DNA of 62,873 nt from Elusimicrobiales bacterium. Its GTDB lineage: Bacteria > Elusimicrobiota > Elusimicrobia > Elusimicrobiales > UBA9959. Position 1 is the stretch's first letter. Each line of letters opens with the position of its first letter. The stretch lies in NCBI GenBank assembly GCA_023701245.1, contig JAMPXK010000009.1:1-62873 (forward strand). Direction: 5' to 3'. The notes beneath the pieces were generated by a model, which did not search any database, had not been told where the DNA came from, and was given only the letters and a program-made list of their open reading frames with translations. The translations under genes were made by a program, and so were the position numbers. Below, in pieces: positions 30,452 through 38,933 of this stretch.

Positions 30452-30993
30452 TATTGTTTCCCTTCGATGACTTCTTTCTTCAGCACCCCGACGTACGGGA
30501 GGCTGCGGTAAATACCGTTATAGTCCAGGCCGTAGCCTACCACGAACTTGTCCGCGATGGTAAAGCCGGTATACTTTATGGGCACCTGCGCCCGGCGGCG
30601 GCTGGGCTTATCCAGCAGCGTGCAGACGGCGAGCGACTTGGGCCGGCGCGTGCCCAGGTTCTTGAGCATGTAGTCCATCGTCAGCCCGGAATCCACGATG
30701 TCCTCCACTATCAGCACGTCGCAGTCCTCTATGCTTTCCTTAAGGTCCAGGAGAATGCGCACCACGCCGGTGGAGTGGGCGCCGGAATACGAGGACAGCA
30801 TCATGAAATCCATGCGCACGTCGGTGGTGATGTGGCGGGCCAGGTCCGTCATGAAGAAGACGCAGCCCTTGAGCACGCCCACCAGCGTCAGGCAGCGCCC
30901 TTCATAATCCCTGGAAATACGCTCTCCCAGCTTCTTGATGCCGGCATCGAGCTCTTCCTGCGAGATCAGGATCTCCTGGAGGTCCTTATGCAT
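30451..30993 (-). CDS. hpt: Hypoxanthine phosphoribosyltransferase
   Basis: LTLVGVLKGCVFFMTDLARHI; DCDVLIVEDIVDSGLTMDYMLKNL; FVVGYGLDYNGIYRSLPYVGVL. Confidence 0.96.
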
Positions 30994-31030
30994 GTGTATA
31001 TTTTAGATTTTTTGGAGACTTTTTCCTATG

Positions 31031-31067
31031 GAAAAAGAAGGAGGCCGGGGCGCGGGCCCCGGCCTCC
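31031..31067 (-). terminator. Terminator downstream of the phospholipase D-like gene
   Basis: Stem GGAGGCCGGGG (31040-31050) / CCCCGGCCTCC (31057-31067); minus-strand tail TTCTTTTTCC. Confidence 0.8.
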
Positions 31068-31083
31068 AGCCAGCTGCCGGAAC

Positions 31084-32670
31084 TTACCTCCGGAGCGGTA
31101 TCCGGGCGGAGGGCGCGGCCGGGCGGCCCAGCTGCGCGTAGAAGTACTGGGAAACCACGCTGGACAGCCAGCCGGGCTTCTGGCCCAGGTCGGCGGAATT
31201 CGTCACCTTGCGGGCGTTCTTTATGTCGTTGGCGAAGGCCGCGTCCAGCTGGGCCACGGCGGCGCGGTCCAGCACGTTCACGTTCACTTCGGTATCGTAA
31301 CGCTCGCCGCGGGGGTGCAGGTTATAGGAGCCGATGTCGGCGAACAGGCCGTCCACGGTCATGAACTTGGAGTGCACGGTGTCGCCGGGGGCGCGCAGGC
31401 CGTTGTAGAGGTAGATGTTGGCGCCGGCTTCGGCCAGGGGGATGAGGCACTTGTACATGCCGTCCACTATCACCAGGCCCTCGGGGTCTATGCTCTCCTT
31501 GGAATTGGTCAGGATGTTCACTTCCACGCCGCGGGCGCGGGCGTCAAGCACGGCCTGGGTCACCACGGGCAGGGACACGAAGTAGGCGTTCTCGATGTTG
31601 ATGCGGGTGGTGGCGGCGTACATCGCCTTGATGATGCTGACGAGAATGTTGGAATCGTTCGGGGGGTTCTGCATGACGGTGGCCACGCGGGCGCTGCCGC
31701 CCTCGAAAGGCATCCCGGTAACGGGGGCGCCTATGGGCGTGAGGCCCTCCCTGGCGGCCTTGGCGTTCCACACGTCCACGAGCAGCTTGCGGGCGTCGAG
31801 CACGGCCGGGCCGGAGTAGACCACGTCGGTGTCGCGCCACAGGATGGTACCGCCCTTATGGGAGTACACGTCGCCGAAATTCATCCCGCCGGCGACGGCG
31901 TACTGGTCGTCGGCTATCATCACCTTCACATGCCAGATATCGTTGGCGCGGGCCTCGGTGTGCGCCAGGATCTCTATGCCGGCGTCCTTCATCATCTTCA
32001 CTACCCGCTTGCCGTGGCCGGCCAGGATCTTCTTGTCCAGGATCACTTTCACGTCCACGCCCTCGCGCTTCTTGGCTATGAGCATCTGGGCGGCCTGGTA
32101 GCCGGTGGTGTCGTCGTAGAAAGCCCAGGTGGAGATGAGCAGGCTTTTCTTGGCGCTGCGGATCAGGGCGTCCTTCACCTCGAAGGAGGCAGGGCCGTTG
32201 ATAAGGAAGCGGGCGGAATTACCGGCGTAGAAGCGGCCGTTGGTGGCCTGCTCGTACTCGCGGATAAAGCCCTCATCGCTGAACAGCGAAGGCTGGCCGG
32301 CGCGGCGGGCGGGGAAGGCCCGGGACTGAGACAGCTTCATCACGCGGTCGGAGATGGCTTCGAAAGTGGGAGTATTGGTCCACGGCACATTGTCGTTGAC
32401 CTGGGCGCCCAGGGCGTACCAGACCGTGACCGCGGTGCCGGAGTAGGATACCGGCTCGGCTCCGGCGAATTCCTGGGGCACGCCTACCTGCTCCGCTTTC
32501 GGGGCCGGGATAGGGGACGCTTTTACGGAGTCCAGGTCGATACCCAGCGCGGCGGCTTCGGCGCCGAGGCTTTCCAGGGCGGCATTGCCGCGGGAAGTCT
32601 GGGCGACGCAGAGACCGGGGATAAGAGCACAGGAAACCAGGATCGAGAGCGCGAGTTTTTTGTTTGCCAT
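31084..32670 (-). CDS. Secreted phospholipase D-like protein (two HKD motifs)
   Basis: Signal peptide; IWHVKVMIADDQYAVAGGMNFGD and TVHSKFMTVDGLFADIGSYNLHPRGERYDTEVNV. Confidence 0.9.
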   Translation of the reverse strand: MANKKLALSILVSCALIPGLCVAQTSRGNAALESLGAEAAALGIDLDSVKASPIPAPKAEQVGVPQEFAGAEPVSYSGTAVTVWYALGAQVNDNVPWTNTPTFEAISDRVMKLSQSRAFPARRAGQPSLFSDEGFIREYEQATNGRFYAGNSARFLINGPASFEVKDALIRSAKKSLLISTWAFYDDTTGYQAAQMLIAKKREGVDVKVILDKKILAGHGKRVVKMMKDAGIEILAHTEARANDIWHVKVMIADDQYAVAGGMNFGDVYSHKGGTILWRDTDVVYSGPAVLDARKLLVDVWNAKAAREGLTPIGAPVTGMPFEGGSARVATVMQNPPNDSNILVSIIKAMYAATTRINIENAYFVSLPVVTQAVLDARARGVEVNILTNSKESIDPEGLVIVDGMYKCLIPLAEAGANIYLYNGLRAPGDTVHSKFMTVDGLFADIGSYNLHPRGERYDTEVNVNVLDRAAVAQLDAAFANDIKNARKVTNSADLGQKPGWLSSVVSQYFYAQLGRPAAPSARIPLRR

Positions 32671-32729
32671 GCCTATAGTATACGGTGCCGCCGGCTTTTC
32701 TTAAAGGGCCGGAAAGGACCCTTTAGGTA

Positions 32730-32760
32730 CAAAAAAAGGCCCAGACAAATCTGGGCCCTT
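32730..32760 (-). terminator. Terminator upstream of pld (minus strand)
   Basis: Minus strand GGGCCCAGATTTGTCTGGGCC followed by TTTTTTT. Confidence 0.78.
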
Positions 32761-32828
32761 GGGGCAATAAAAACCGGCATCTGCTAATGTACCCGCGCGC
32801 GCGTAAACATTTAAACCCGCCCGCGTTT

Positions 32829-32850
32829 ATAATATAGATATCTATATTAT
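32829..32850. promoter_or_regulatory. 22-bp perfect AT-rich palindrome, possible symmetric promoter -10 or operator
   Basis: ATAATATAGATATCTATATTAT, exact self-complement. Confidence 0.6.
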
Positions 32851-32913
32851 TAGAATTTGCCTCATGAACTGAGGTTTCGCCTTGTATCAAGGCTTAGCCT
32901 CGTATAGGGATCT

Positions 32914-33222
32914 CTAGTCCAGGTCCCAGGGGTTCTCGGGCCGGGACTTGTCCCCGGACTCCTCGATGCGCTTCTTTTCGGCCTCGAACTTGGCCTCCAG
33001 TTCCTTTTTTTTCTCCTCCAGGGATTTGCCCGCATTGGAAAAATAGTCGTCCAGGCGGCTTTTGTCGGCCTGCATCTTCTTCATGGCCTCCTGCATCAGG
33101 TCGCCGCCAGGCTGTTTGGGCTGCGGCTTATCCCAGTGCCTGAGCACCTTTCCGCTGCGCTTATCCACTTCTATGCGCGCCTTGCAGCAGGGACAGTCGA
33201 TCAAAAAAGTTCCATCAGCCAT
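32914..33222 (-). CDS. Small conserved-looking protein with CPCC motif and coiled-coil
   Basis: DCPCCKARIEVDKRSGKVLRHWDKPQPKQPGGDLMQEAMKKMQADKSRLDDYF...; in line with queE. Confidence 0.7.
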   Translation of the reverse strand: MADGTFLIDCPCCKARIEVDKRSGKVLRHWDKPQPKQPGGDLMQEAMKKMQADKSRLDDYFSNAGKSLEEKKKELEAKFEAEKKRIEESGDKSRPENPWDLD

Positions 33223-33230
33223 TTTTCCTC

Positions 33231-33932
33231 CTACTTCACTCCCCAGAGCGGGTGCTGCTGCGGCAGCGCCTTCACGTGCCTGAGTTTTTCGGCCGCCAGG
33301 CAGCAGGCCTCCCTTACGAATTTCTCCGATGGCGGCCGCACCGCGCCGCGGCGGGTGGCCGGCTGTATGAAGAACGGCACGTCGCCCCCGGCCGCGGCTG
33401 CCAGCCCGACGGCCTTTTCCAGTTCCGCCAGCCCGGCGGCGGAAGTCGCCACGACTTTGATAAAGGTCTTCTCCGGGGCCACGGCCAGGAATTTCCGGTG
33501 CTCCACCCAGCGCGCCCGCTGCCCGGTGGCGGACGGCAGCTTTATGTCCATGGCTATCACGTCCACCAGCCGCGCCGTCGCGGCCAGCTCCCGGTAAAGG
33601 ACGCCGTTGGTCTCCAGGTGGAGGCGCAGACCGGCCCGCTTAAGCCGCGGGGCAAGGGCTTTTATGAAGCGCCAGCGCAGCAGCGGCTCGCCGCCGGTCA
33701 GGGAGACGTTCTCGGCCTTTTCCGCGCGCGCCAGTTTCAGCACCGCGGCGGCGGCTTCCGGCACCGTCAGCGTCACGGCCGCGGCGCCTTCCAGCGCGGC
33801 CGGCTCGTCGCAGTAGCGGCAGTCCAGGTTGCAGCCGGCGAAGCGCAGGAACACCTGCTTCTGCCCGGCATAAAGCCCCTCGCCCTGCAGCGAGCAGAAG
33901 ATCTCGGAGACGGGGGCCGTAAGTCGCTTCAT
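33231..33932 (-). CDS. queE: 7-carboxy-7-deazaguanine synthase (radical SAM)
   Basis: [48 protein letters not shown]; adjacent to queC. Confidence 0.9.
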   Translation of the reverse strand: MKRLTAPVSEIFCSLQGEGLYAGQKQVFLRFAGCNLDCRYCDEPAALEGAAAVTLTVPEAAAAVLKLARAEKAENVSLTGGEPLLRWRFIKALAPRLKRAGLRLHLETNGVLYRELAATARLVDVIAMDIKLPSATGQRARWVEHRKFLAVAPEKTFIKVVATSAAGLAELEKAVGLAAAAGGDVPFFIQPATRRGAVRPPSEKFVREACCLAAEKLRHVKALPQQHPLWGVK

Positions 33933-33942
33933 CGGGGATGGG

Positions 33943-34617
33943 TCAAAGCGCCGGGTCTTTCAGTCCGGCGTCGGCGAAGCCTTTGGCGCGCAGCTTGCAG
34001 GAATCGCAATGCCCGCAGGGTTTTTTCCCGCCGCTGTAGCAGGACCAGGTAAGTTCCAGCGGGGCGTTCAGTTTTACGCCCAGGCGGGCGATGCCGGCCT
34101 TGCTGAGCTTTATGAGCGGGGTCAGGATCTTTATGGGGCGGCCCTTAGCGCCGCGGCGCGTGCCGTACGCGGCGGCCTTCTGCAGCGCGCGGTAGAATTC
34201 GGGGCGGCAGTCAGGGTAGCCTGAATAATCCACCACGTTGGGCCCCAGCACTATGGCCTCGGCTCCGGCGGCGTCGGCCAGGGAAAAACCCACCGAGGCG
34301 AAAACGAGGTTGCGGCCGGGCACGTAGGTGGAGGGGATCTCCCCCTTCCGGCCTATCCTGGAAATTTTCACGTCGGGCAGCTTCAGTGCCTTGTTTACCA
34401 GGGAACAGCTTTCGAACCAGGGAAAGTTTAGTTCTATCTCGTGCAGTTTCACCCGGAGGCGGCGGGCTATGGCCCGGGCCGCCGCGTTCTCGCGGCCATG
34501 GCGCTGCCCGTAATCAAAAGAGACGGCCAGGCACTCGTAGCCCCTGGCAAGCGCCCAGCACAGCGCCGTCGTGGAATCCAGCCCCCCCGAAAACAGCACT
34601 ACGGCTTTCTTTTTCAT
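33943..34617 (-). CDS. queC: 7-cyano-7-deazaguanine synthase
   Basis: [64 protein letters not shown]. Confidence 0.97.
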   Translation of the reverse strand: MKKKAVVLFSGGLDSTTALCWALARGYECLAVSFDYGQRHGRENAAARAIARRLRVKLHEIELNFPWFESCSLVNKALKLPDVKISRIGRKGEIPSTYVPGRNLVFASVGFSLADAAGAEAIVLGPNVVDYSGYPDCRPEFYRALQKAAAYGTRRGAKGRPIKILTPLIKLSKAGIARLGVKLNAPLELTWSCYSGGKKPCGHCDSCKLRAKGFADAGLKDPAL

Positions 34618-35312
34618 GCGGCGTTCTCCACCAGCCCGGCCCCGGCCTTGAACCGGATGCGGGGCACGGCCTGCATATGCCCCTTGCGCAGCACCAGCTC
34701 CATGTCGCGCTTGCCCGTTTCGGGGCGGAAGGCCATGAAATCCAGCACGCGGCCGCTGGCGTGGATCTCTTCCAGCGCCGGGCCGAAAGCGTCGCGGCCC
34801 GCCAGTTCCTCCACCAGAGCCCGCGCGCAGATCATGTCCTCCACGTGCCGGGCGTCGTAGAACAAACAGGCCGGCACTATCAGCGTGGGCTTGGGGTTCT
34901 TGCGGCAGTAAGCGGCCAGCGCCGGGAAGTTGGCGAAGCAGGCCACGAGGATCTCGTCGGCCAGCAGCAGGGAGGCGGCGGCGGGCGAGCCGGAATTGGT
35001 GACGGAAATGGCCGGGCGGGCGGGGTCGGAACCGTGCAAGGCGGTATAGGGGGAATTGTCGTACTGCGGCACGCCCAGGTCTATCTCGGAGAAGAGGTCG
35101 GCGCCGGGAATGCTGCCTCTGGCGCCCAGAGCCAGCGCCGGGGTGGCGTAAACCCGCACGTCCTTACGGCCGCTTTCCAGCAGCGCGCAGATGGTGTTGG
35201 AGAACCTGAACAGGTCTATGACTATGCCGCGGCCGCGCCAGGTGCGCGCCTGCGCCTGGTCCAGGGCGATAGCGGCCTCACTTGGCCGCGGGGGTTGAGA
35301 CTGCGGTGACAT
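34614..35312 (-). CDS. 2-phosphosulfolactate phosphatase-like (ComB family)
   Basis: GIVIDLFRFSNTICALLESG...ISVTNSGSPAAASLLLADEILVACFANFPALAAYCRK...RHVEDMICARALVEEL. Confidence 0.78.
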   Translation of the reverse strand: MSPQSQPPRPSEAAIALDQAQARTWRGRGIVIDLFRFSNTICALLESGRKDVRVYATPALALGARGSIPGADLFSEIDLGVPQYDNSPYTALHGSDPARPAISVTNSGSPAAASLLLADEILVACFANFPALAAYCRKNPKPTLIVPACLFYDARHVEDMICARALVEELAGRDAFGPALEEIHASGRVLDFMAFRPETGKRDMELVLRKGHMQAVPRIRFKAGAGLVENAA

Positions 35313-35673
35313 ATTTTATGGCCAGGGCGCTCACGAAGATCTCCGGCTCCTGGTAGACTCCCAGCTGGGGACCGGCCACGGCGGAGTCCACCGTGACGAT
35401 CACGCCGTCGGCTCCCATGGCGGCGGCGGCCCTGCGGGCCCGCGCCTTCAGCCGGGCCACTTCCGGCCCGCCGTCGGCGGCTTTGACCGGGGGGCTGTGG
35501 ATCACGCCTATGGCGCCCCACGGGCTGCGCGTCTCTTCGCGGGAGGAAAACACCTCCACCTCGCGCCAGGGCCGGGCGCCGAACCACGGCCCCACCTGGA
35601 TGACGTCGAGGTTCGCGGAGGCGCAGGCGCCCGCGAACAGCGGCAGGAAAAATAAAGCGGCTTTAGCTTTCAC
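35278..35673 (-). CDS. Small putative lipoprotein
   Basis: MKAKAALFFLPLFAGACASANL lipobox; DVIQVGPWFGARPWREVEVFSSREE...AMGADGVIVTVD. Confidence 0.7.
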   Translation of the reverse strand: MKAKAALFFLPLFAGACASANLDVIQVGPWFGARPWREVEVFSSREETRSPWGAIGVIHSPPVKAADGGPEVARLKARARRAAAAMGADGVIVTVDSAVAGPQLGVYQEPEIFVSALAIKYVTAVSTPAAK

Positions 35674-35696
35674 TTCGGGGAACCGGCCTTTTACCG

Positions 35697-35888
35697 TCAG
35701 GGCTGGTCCACGCCCAGGTCGCGGCAGATCTTGCGGACGGTGAAGTCGGCTATCTCGTTATGCCGCGTGACGGGCACTTCCTTGTTGGTAACGGGATTCA
35801 TGAACACGGAGTATTTCCCCCCCTCTCGGGAGAGCACGCAACCCTTGCTGACAAGATGTCTAACCAGATCCTTGCGTTTCATATACAC
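35697..35888 (-). CDS. HicA/YcfA-like small protein, no adjacent HicB
   Basis: MKRKDLVRHLVSKGCVLSREGGKYSVFMNPVTNKEVPVTRHNEIADFTVRKICRDLGV; HicA-like layout but G-G-K-Y-S replaces G-S-H-H. Confidence 0.75.
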   Translation of the reverse strand: MYMKRKDLVRHLVSKGCVLSREGGKYSVFMNPVTNKEVPVTRHNEIADFTVRKICRDLGVDQP

Positions 35889-35946
35889 CTCTTTCCGGCA
35901 GGCTTTGACTATATTTTAGCAGTTTGGGAGGTCGGGGGAAATAAAA

Positions 35947-35974
35947 ACCGGCGGCTCCGGAGGGAGCCGCCGGT
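35947..35974 (-). terminator. Terminator of the 35992-36501 gene
   Basis: ACCGGCGGCTCC / GGAGCCGCCGGT with minus-strand T-tail. Confidence 0.8.
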
Positions 35975-35991
35975 CATGGCCCGGGCCACGG

Positions 35992-36501
35992 TCAGTCGGC
36001 GCTGCGCAAGATGCGGTCCACCAGTTTCCAGGTCACGCCCGCCTTGCCGGCCGTCACCTGCACGAAGGTGATGGCCCCGTCTTCAGGACTTTCCAGCACC
36101 AGGAGGCTGCGCCCCCCGTCGTTCATGACCCCTTTGAGCTGCCCGTAGGAGGCCGGCATGCCGCCCGCCAGGGGCGAGGGGTCTTCCTGGTCCCCGCCGT
36201 AAGAGCCAGCGGAGAACCGCCCGGTCTCGTCGGGGTCTCCCTTGGAATCTATCATCACCACGGACTCTTCCGCTTCCTGGTCGGCCGGCTTGGGCGCGGG
36301 CCTGGCGGCGGCCTTCTGGGCGGCGGCCGGCTTGGCGGCGGCCGGGGCCGCCGGCTTCTGCGCGTCGGCGGGGGCGGCCTTGGCGGCCTTCTTGCCGGGC
36401 GCGGGCGCGGTTTCGCTCTTTGTCCCGGCCGGGGCGGCGGTCTGCGCGCACGCCGGCGCGGCGCAGGCCGCGAACAGCAGAACTGTGAGGATAGTTTTCA
36501 T
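35992..36501 (-). CDS. Exported Ala/Pro/Lys-rich protein
   Basis: MKTILTVLLFAACAAPACAQT signal; low-complexity AAPAGTKSETAPAPGKKAAKAAPADAQKPAAPAAAK; ordered C-terminus. Confidence 0.65.
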   Translation of the reverse strand: MKTILTVLLFAACAAPACAQTAAPAGTKSETAPAPGKKAAKAAPADAQKPAAPAAAKPAAAQKAAARPAPKPADQEAEESVVMIDSKGDPDETGRFSAGSYGGDQEDPSPLAGGMPASYGQLKGVMNDGGRSLLVLESPEDGAITFVQVTAGKAGVTWKLVDRILRSAD

Positions 36502-36513
36502 AAAAGACCTCCG

Positions 36514-37317
36514 TTAGAACCGTTTGACCGCTACTTTGCCCGTCCGTATCCCGAGGAGCCTGAACGCCAGGGCGGAAAATCTTTCGGGGGCGTCGCTCAC
36601 GATGAACTCGCAGCGGCCCCGCCGGCCAGGGTTCAGCAGCCGCCGCCCGGCCAGTTCCGCCCGCGCCGAAGCCGCGGCGGCGTGCGCGGAATCCACTATG
36701 CGCGTGCGCGGGCCCATCACTTTGGCTATGATCTTTTTCAGCAGCGGGTAATGCGTGCACCCCAGTATCAAGGCGTCTATCTTTTTCTTCCTGAACGGCG
36801 CCAGGTATTCGCGCGCCACGTCGGCGGCTACGGCCTTGGAGCACCAGCCTTCCTCCACCAGGGGGACGAAGAGCGGGCAGGCCTTTTCCAGCACCCGCAC
36901 CCGGGCGCCGGCCGCGGCCAGCGCCTTGGAGTAGGCGCGGCTGTTGACGGTGGCGGAGGTCCCGGTCACCAGGATCCTCCCCCCGGCCGGGGCGGCCGCC
37001 AGCGCGGCTTCCACGCCGGGCAATATCACCCCGAGCACCGGCACCGGGGAGACCTTGCGGATCTCGTCGAGGGCCAGCGAAGAGGCGGTATTGCAGGCCA
37101 CTACCAGCAGCTTAATTTTCTTCTCGAGCAAAAACCCGGTGATCTCCCGGGAAAAGGCTATGACGGCTTCGGCGGACTTGGTGCCGTAAGGCACCCTGGC
37201 GGTATCCCCGAAATAGATAAGGTTCTCGCCCGGCAGCTGCGCGCGCAGTTCCCTGAAGACGGTCAGCCCGCCCAGGCCCGAATCGAAAACGCCTATCGGC
37301 CGTTCGCTGGCCTTCAT
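36514..37317 (-). CDS. murI: Glutamate racemase
   Basis: IGVFDSGLGGLTVFRELRAQLPGENLIYFGDTARVPYG; LVVACNTASSLAL; ALILGCTHYPLLKKII. Confidence 0.96.
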   Translation of the reverse strand: MKASERPIGVFDSGLGGLTVFRELRAQLPGENLIYFGDTARVPYGTKSAEAVIAFSREITGFLLEKKIKLLVVACNTASSLALDEIRKVSPVPVLGVILPGVEAALAAAPAGGRILVTGTSATVNSRAYSKALAAAGARVRVLEKACPLFVPLVEEGWCSKAVAADVAREYLAPFRKKKIDALILGCTHYPLLKKIIAKVMGPRTRIVDSAHAAAASARAELAGRRLLNPGRRGRCEFIVSDAPERFSALAFRLLGIRTGKVAVKRF

Positions 37318-37318
37318 A

Positions 37319-38911
37319 TCATTTCCATTGCTTCGTTTCCGCGTACTTCATCACGCCCTTGTAGATGGCGGCGGCGATCTTCTTGCGCGCGCCCTTGTCG
37401 TTAAGGTGCTTCTGGTCGGAGGAGTTGGTCATAAAGCCCATTTCCACCAGCACGCCCGGGGAATAAGTGCCGCGCAGCACGTAGAAAGCCGCCTGTTTCA
37501 CGCCGCGGTTTACGAAGGGGGTGCGCTTCTCCATCTCCGCGGTTATGAACCCGGCCAGCCGGCCGCCCTCGTTGAGGTATTCGTTGCGGGCCATGGAATG
37601 CAGCAGCATGGCGGCCGGGTCCCCCTGGCTCCCGCCGTCCTCCAGGCCTACCACGGAGTTTTCGTAGTCCGCGACCTCGGCGGCCCACGGGTCGGAGGCT
37701 TTCTCCGACATGAAATAGATCTCGAAGCCTTTTTCCCGGCGGTCGCGCGAGGCGTTGGCGTGTATGGAAATGAAGATGTCGGCCTTGAAGTTGTTGGCCA
37801 CCACGGACCGGTCGGCCAGCGGGATGAACTCGTCGGAAGAGCGGGTCAGCAGCACGTCGAAGATCTCCTCGCCTTTAAGAAGGTCGTAAAGTTCTTTGGC
37901 GACCAGCAGGTTCATCTCCTTTTCCTTAAGACCGAACAGCTTGCGGCCGCCCGGGTCCTTGCCGCCGTGCCCCGCGTCTATCACCACTTTCTTGCGCGCG
38001 GACCCGTCAAGCACCATCTTGTCGGGGATGTTCATGGCCGGGGCGGCGGCCGCGGCGGCCTGGCCCGGCGCCGTACCGGCAGCGGAGGCCGGCTGCAGGG
38101 AGGGCGCGCCGCCGGGGGCGATAACCTGCGCCTTCTCCTCGGCGGGGGCGTTTATGGACTGGGGAATGGAACTCTTCTTCTTGGAAACGTCTATCACCAC
38201 CCGGTCCGGGTCGGTAAGTTTGAAAACGTTAACCCCGTCGAAATTCTCGTCCGGGTCGATGACCAGGCGCGTCATCTTGTTCTCCTGCAGCAGGTCCACG
38301 CCGCGCACGGCGCCGTCGCCTATCTTTATCTTCTCCTCGCCGGCTATCACGCCGCCCAGGATGGTCACCTTGAAGAGGTTGTTCTCCTTCTGCGTGGTCT
38401 GCAGTTCCAACGGCTCCTCCATGTAGACCACTATGCGGGTCTTGTCCTGGTAGGAGAAATAGTTCACGGAAGTGATGTTGACCTCGCGCTGAGCGCCCAG
38501 CGAGCCGGTGGCCTTGTTGTAATCCAGCCTGAAGCCGAAAGCCTCCGCGAACTGTTTTGAGACGAAGAACTCCAGGGCCAGGAAGGCCTTGCCCCCGCGC
38601 ACTATCAGCGGGTTGGGGAATTCCTGCTTCTCGTCGTTGATCATCACGGAATCCGACTTCATGAAAAAGACCACTTTGTTGCCCTTGATCTGCAGCAGCA
38701 GTTTGCCGGAGACCGGGTACCAGTAGATCTTGCCGCCTATGAGCTTGGCCGCCTCGGCGGCGTTGAGGTACGTGGTGCCGCTGAGGCTGTAGGTCCCGAT
38801 CTTGCCGGAATATACCCCGTTCCTGAGGTAGGTGATCTCGTCCACGCGCGCGTGCGCCGGGGCGCAAAGCGCCGCCGCCATGAAAAGCACTGCCAGAACT
38901 CGTTTAAGCAT
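37319..38911 (-). CDS. N-acetylmuramoyl-L-alanine amidase (Amidase_3) with AMIN-like domain
   Basis: VVIDAGHGGKDPGGRKLFGLKEKEMNLLVAKEL; FISIHANASRDRREKGFEIYF; GVLVEMGFMTNSSDQ. Confidence 0.95.
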   Translation of the reverse strand: MLKRVLAVLFMAAALCAPAHARVDEITYLRNGVYSGKIGTYSLSGTTYLNAAEAAKLIGGKIYWYPVSGKLLLQIKGNKVVFFMKSDSVMINDEKQEFPNPLIVRGGKAFLALEFFVSKQFAEAFGFRLDYNKATGSLGAQREVNITSVNYFSYQDKTRIVVYMEEPLELQTTQKENNLFKVTILGGVIAGEEKIKIGDGAVRGVDLLQENKMTRLVIDPDENFDGVNVFKLTDPDRVVIDVSKKKSSIPQSINAPAEEKAQVIAPGGAPSLQPASAAGTAPGQAAAAAAPAMNIPDKMVLDGSARKKVVIDAGHGGKDPGGRKLFGLKEKEMNLLVAKELYDLLKGEEIFDVLLTRSSDEFIPLADRSVVANNFKADIFISIHANASRDRREKGFEIYFMSEKASDPWAAEVADYENSVVGLEDGGSQGDPAAMLLHSMARNEYLNEGGRLAGFITAEMEKRTPFVNRGVKQAAFYVLRGTYSPGVLVEMGFMTNSSDQKHLNDKGARKKIAAAIYKGVMKYAETKQWK

Positions 38912-38933
38912 ATTCTCCTCTCGGGGACCGTTC

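Noticed and set aside
36083-36844. 253-aa minus-strand ORF overlapping murI and the Ala-rich protein gene
   Set aside because: Alternate-frame shadow; Arg/Gly-rich translation, overlaps two better-supported genes.
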